Source: an uncultured Arcobacter sp.
GTDB lineage: Bacteria > Campylobacterota > Campylobacteria > Campylobacterales > Arcobacteraceae
Reading direction: 5' to 3'
Assembly (NCBI GenBank): GCA_913062735.1
Contig: CAJXWI010000137.1
Coordinates: 1 to 6,910 of the forward strand
DNA: 6,910 nt
In this document: in pieces, positions 4,641 to 6,910 of the stretch
Position numbering within the stretch: the first letter of the stretch is position 1
How the letters are laid out: every line of letters begins with the position of its first letter
Made by a program: the position numbers and the translations under genes
Notes under the pieces: generated by a model
Database searches by the model: none
What the model was told of the DNA's origin: nothing
Seen by the model: the letters and a program-made list of their open reading frames with translations, nothing else

Positions 4641-6910
4641 TTAAAAAACTTCTAACTCAATAACAACCAAGTCATTTGTTTCTTCATTTTTAAGTTCTTC
4701 ATACTTTGTAACTTCAATTTGAGAAGATGAAAGTCCATGTTTAAGTAAGTATTCTTTTATATTTAAGGCTCTTGCATTCATAAGCGCGTCAAACTCACTC
4801 TGTTTTATTTTAAACTCACTAATTAACTTTTTTTGCATATCAAGATATACATCTTTTGATTTAAGAACAAGAGTTTCATATTCTTTTATTGTATATTTTT
4901 TTATATACAATTCTTTTAGCAGTTCACTTTTTGTTATCTTATTATCTAGATAGACAAGATTGTTATTAATTGAAAGATCAAATTTAATTGTTTTTAGCGC
5001 TTGCATTTCTTTAATTTTTTGTGATTTATTAATTATTTTTAGCTTAAGATTTGGTCTTTGTTTCATAGCCTTTATAATACTTAGCAGTTTAATTTTTTGA
5101 TTCTTCACAATAACACTTTGTCCATAAGCAAATTCTACCTTTGACAAGTCATCACTAGTTGAACCTATAAGTGCAGCCAAAATTTTAAAAGGAGAGCTTA
5201 TTATTCCTACTATTGTTTTTGTTACTATGGAAGCCACGGTACTAGATAAATCAAAGTTTGGATTATTTATATCTCCATGGATAGGTACAGATAAACTTAG
5301 TTCCCCATTTGGGTCTTTAAGTAAAGCGATTGCAAGTTTGATAGGAGCATTTATAGCAGTTTCACTTTCTACATCTTTTCCTAATTGTAAATCTTTTATC
5401 ATGATGTCATTTTTACTTGTTAGTTTTGATTTCTCAATTTTATGTTCTTGCGTTAAAAACAATTTTCCAATATCTATTTCATTTCCTATAGATTTTACAC
5501 CGTATAATGACAAGGGCCTTAAGTCAAGATTAGAAAGTTTTGTTTCAATATCCGTTTTTTGCTTTACATCTGCGCTAATAAAACTTCCCTTTAACCTAAA
5601 ATCACTAAGCCCATCTATTAAAGCTTGTAATTTTATTTTTGCTACATCCTTTTTATTTGAGGATATGTTTGTTACCTCACTTTGTATTTTATCCATTTTC
5701 ATTTCATATGGATTTTTTAGTGAAGTATCTGTAAAATTTGTTTCTCCCTCTTTTATAGTAATACTTTGTATTAAATAAGTAAATTCACTGGTCTCACTAT
5801 TTTTACTTTTTTCATCTTTATTTTTACTAATCCCAGAATAATTATTACTCTTATCTTTATTTATTCTTACATTAAATGAGGGTTTGTTTATAATAATACT
5901 TTTAATTTCTAAAGCATCATTTGTATACGCCAATTTGTTTATATTTATATTTTGTATGCTAAAAAGCTTTTGATTAAATTTGCTATTAAATATACTTAAC
6001 TTATCAAGACTTGCATTTCCATTTAGTTTTATTTTACTGGTATTTTTTTCATTTATAAGATTTAATCTTAATTCACTGCTTAAATATGCTGCGTTAATAT
6101 CCACATTAAGACTTTCTTTTATATAGGAGTTATATGGTTTTAAATTAAAATGTTTAGTATTAATACTCATATCTAATTCTAATGGTTCTAATACAATACT
6201 TCCCCTTACGTCTACATTCTGTTTATACTCATTTTCAAGCTTAAGTTCAAAGTTGACATTTTTACTTTTATTCTCATCTAACTTTTTCACTTTGGCATTT
6301 ATACTTGCTAAGTTTATACTATGTTTTTTAGTTAAATCTTCATACTTTATATTTTCAAAAAACATAGTTTTATTGCTTAAAGAATACTTCATCTTTTTGT
6401 TCTTATCAATATTAATATTAATATAATCAATTTGATTTTTTATTTTATTTACAGATATTTTTTGTGAGACATCAGAAAAATCAAACGCTTTAATATCTAG
6501 TTGTACCTTGTCAAGCTTTATTTTTTGTATTTCATTTTCTAGCGTATACCTATAATTAAGATTTACATCAAAGTCATTAGTACTTATGTTAAACCTTGCT
6601 TCTTCATTTAGATATTTTATCACTTTTTTAATATTTACATTTTCTAGAGAAATATTTCCTTTAAAATTTAAAGGAGTAATAGTAAAGGTAGAGGATAAAC
6701 CTAAGGTAAGAGTATCTTTGTCAGATATCATAAATTGCAGTTCATTTACATGATTTTCTTCTGTACTTAAATTCTTAGCTTTTATGTCAAAAGATTGGGG
6801 ATTAAGCTCAAAATTTTCTTTTTTACTTATATCTTTAAAAGTAAAATAGGTATTCAGTAATTCAAAGCTATTTATCTCAATTACTTCGATGAAAGAGTCC
6901 TTACCTTTAT
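4641..6910 (-). CDS. DUF748/AsmA-like envelope protein, 5' end outside window
   Basis: The frame ends at TAA (complement of 4641-4643) and is open to the right edge, so 755 residues are visible and the true start is beyond 6910. The ATG at 6729-6731 is internal: 59 codons without a stop precede it, with similar composition. DUF748 proteins belong to the AsmA/TamB-like group, usually anchored by an N-terminal membrane helix with a long periplasmic beta-rich body, and implicated in envelope integrity and intermembrane phospholipid transport. Counting from the internal Met, the hallmark block is at 462-494 ('APIKLAIALLKDPNGELSL' then a GDxxxPxF motif), followed by a hydrophobic segment (499-524, with 'SPFKILAALIGS') and 'VEFAYGQ' (532-538). 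Two AsmA-type modules are at 196-246 and 401-453, separated by a Lys/Asn/Ser-rich linker (290-316). The C-terminus (546-696) looks like a degenerate OmpA-like fold. It is convergent with mreC. Exact function is unknown. Confidence 0.85.
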   Translation of the reverse strand, partial: KGKDSFIEVIEINSFELLNTYFTFKDISKKENFELNPQSFDIKAKNLSTEENHVNELQFMISDKDTLTLGLSSTFTITPLNFKGNISLENVNIKKVIKYLNEEARFNISTNDFDVNLNYRYTLENEIQKIKLDKVQLDIKAFDFSDVSQKISVNKIKNQIDYININIDKNKKMKYSLSNKTMFFENIKYEDLTKKHSINLASINAKVKKLDENKSKNVNFELKLENEYKQNVDVRGSIVLEPLELDMSINTKHFNLKPYNSYIKESLNVDINAAYLSSELRLNLINEKNTSKIKLNGNASLDKLSIFNSKFNQKLFSIQNININKLAYTNDALEIKSIIINKPSFNVRINKDKSNNYSGISKNKDEKSKNSETSEFTYLIQSITIKEGETNFTDTSLKNPYEMKMDKIQSEVTNISSNKKDVAKIKLQALIDGLSDFRLKGSFISADVKQKTDIETKLSNLDLRPLSLYGVKSIGNEIDIGKLFLTQEHKIEKSKLTSKNDIMIKDLQLGKDVESETAINAPIKLAIALLKDPNGELSLSVPIHGDINNPNFDLSSTVASIVTKTIVGIISSPFKILAALIGSTSDDLSKVEFAYGQSVIVKNQKIKLLSIIKAMKQRPNLKLKIINKSQKIKEMQALKTIKFDLSINNNLVYLDNKITKSELLKELYIKKYTIKEYETLVLKSKDVYLDMQKKLISEFKIKQSEFDALMNARALNIKEYLLKHGLSSSQIEVTKYEELKNEETNDLVVIELEVF

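Noticed and set aside
4620..4654. Minus-strand terminator directly after the DUF748 stop
   Set aside because: Seven T follow the gene (complement of 4620-4626), but the only stem found is about 7 A/T-rich pairs with a bulge and uses part of the T run. It is too weak to annotate beside the better hairpin at 4532-4563.
5227..5778. A 183-codon open frame on the + strand opposite the DUF748 gene
   Set aside because: It lies wholly antisense to a well-supported gene, has no ribosome-binding site, and its Ser/Phe/Ile-rich composition is what the complement of Lys/Asn/Asp-rich A/T-rich coding sequence gives. No family motif is recognisable.
1..6910. New mobile element, defence system, CRISPR array, tRNA/rRNA or riboswitch
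   Set aside because: Both strands are almost fully occupied by recognisable envelope and housekeeping genes. No repeated spacer structure, terminal inverted repeats, transposase motifs, cloverleaf or long structured leader was seen.

Overview
This A+T-rich window reads as chromosomal core DNA of a Campylobacterota (epsilonproteobacterial) organism, most likely an Arcobacter-like lineage. The evidence is base composition, Lys/Asn/Ile-rich proteins, the order fabZ-lpxA-clpX-mreB-mreC (also found in Campylobacter), a short Helicobacter/Campylobacter-sized MreC, and a promoter of the TTTGATATAAT type. The genus assignment is inference.

Left part (2-4551, + strand): a compact, apparently co-transcribed cluster. 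It opens with the last 64 codons of a gene that looks like lpxB (lipid-A-disaccharide synthase). A 48-bp gap with a possible weak promoter follows, then fabZ (3-hydroxyacyl-ACP dehydratase), lpxA (UDP-GlcNAc-type acyltransferase), clpX (AAA+ unfoldase of ClpXP), mreB (actin-like shape protein) and mreC (periplasmic elongasome scaffold). Gaps from fabZ onward are 6, -1, 12 and 9 bp; lpxA and clpX share one base in a TAATG junction. FabZ and LpxA draw on the same (R)-3-hydroxyacyl-ACP pool, and LpxA and LpxB are steps of lipid A assembly, so the first three genes set the phospholipid/lipid A balance. MreB/MreC direct side-wall peptidoglycan growth. The cluster therefore joins outer-membrane lipid supply, regulated proteolysis and wall elongation in one transcription unit.

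Middle (4552-4640): a short spacer between convergent genes. It holds an A/T hairpin that overlaps the mreC stop and could terminate in both directions, followed by a perfect extended -10 promoter element (TGATATAAT) pointing into the 3' end of the opposing gene.

Right part (4641-6910, - strand): one long gene for a DUF748/AsmA-like envelope protein. Its reading frame stays open to the window edge, so the start lies outside; 755 residues are visible. It has two copies of an AsmA-type module, the characteristic conserved DUF748 block, a hydrophobic segment and a degenerate OmpA-like C-terminus. By family it may act in inner-to-outer membrane lipid traffic or envelope integrity.

No tRNA, rRNA, CRISPR array, insertion sequence or obvious new defence or mobile system is visible. 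The least-explained elements are the promoter in the convergent spacer and the DUF748 protein.
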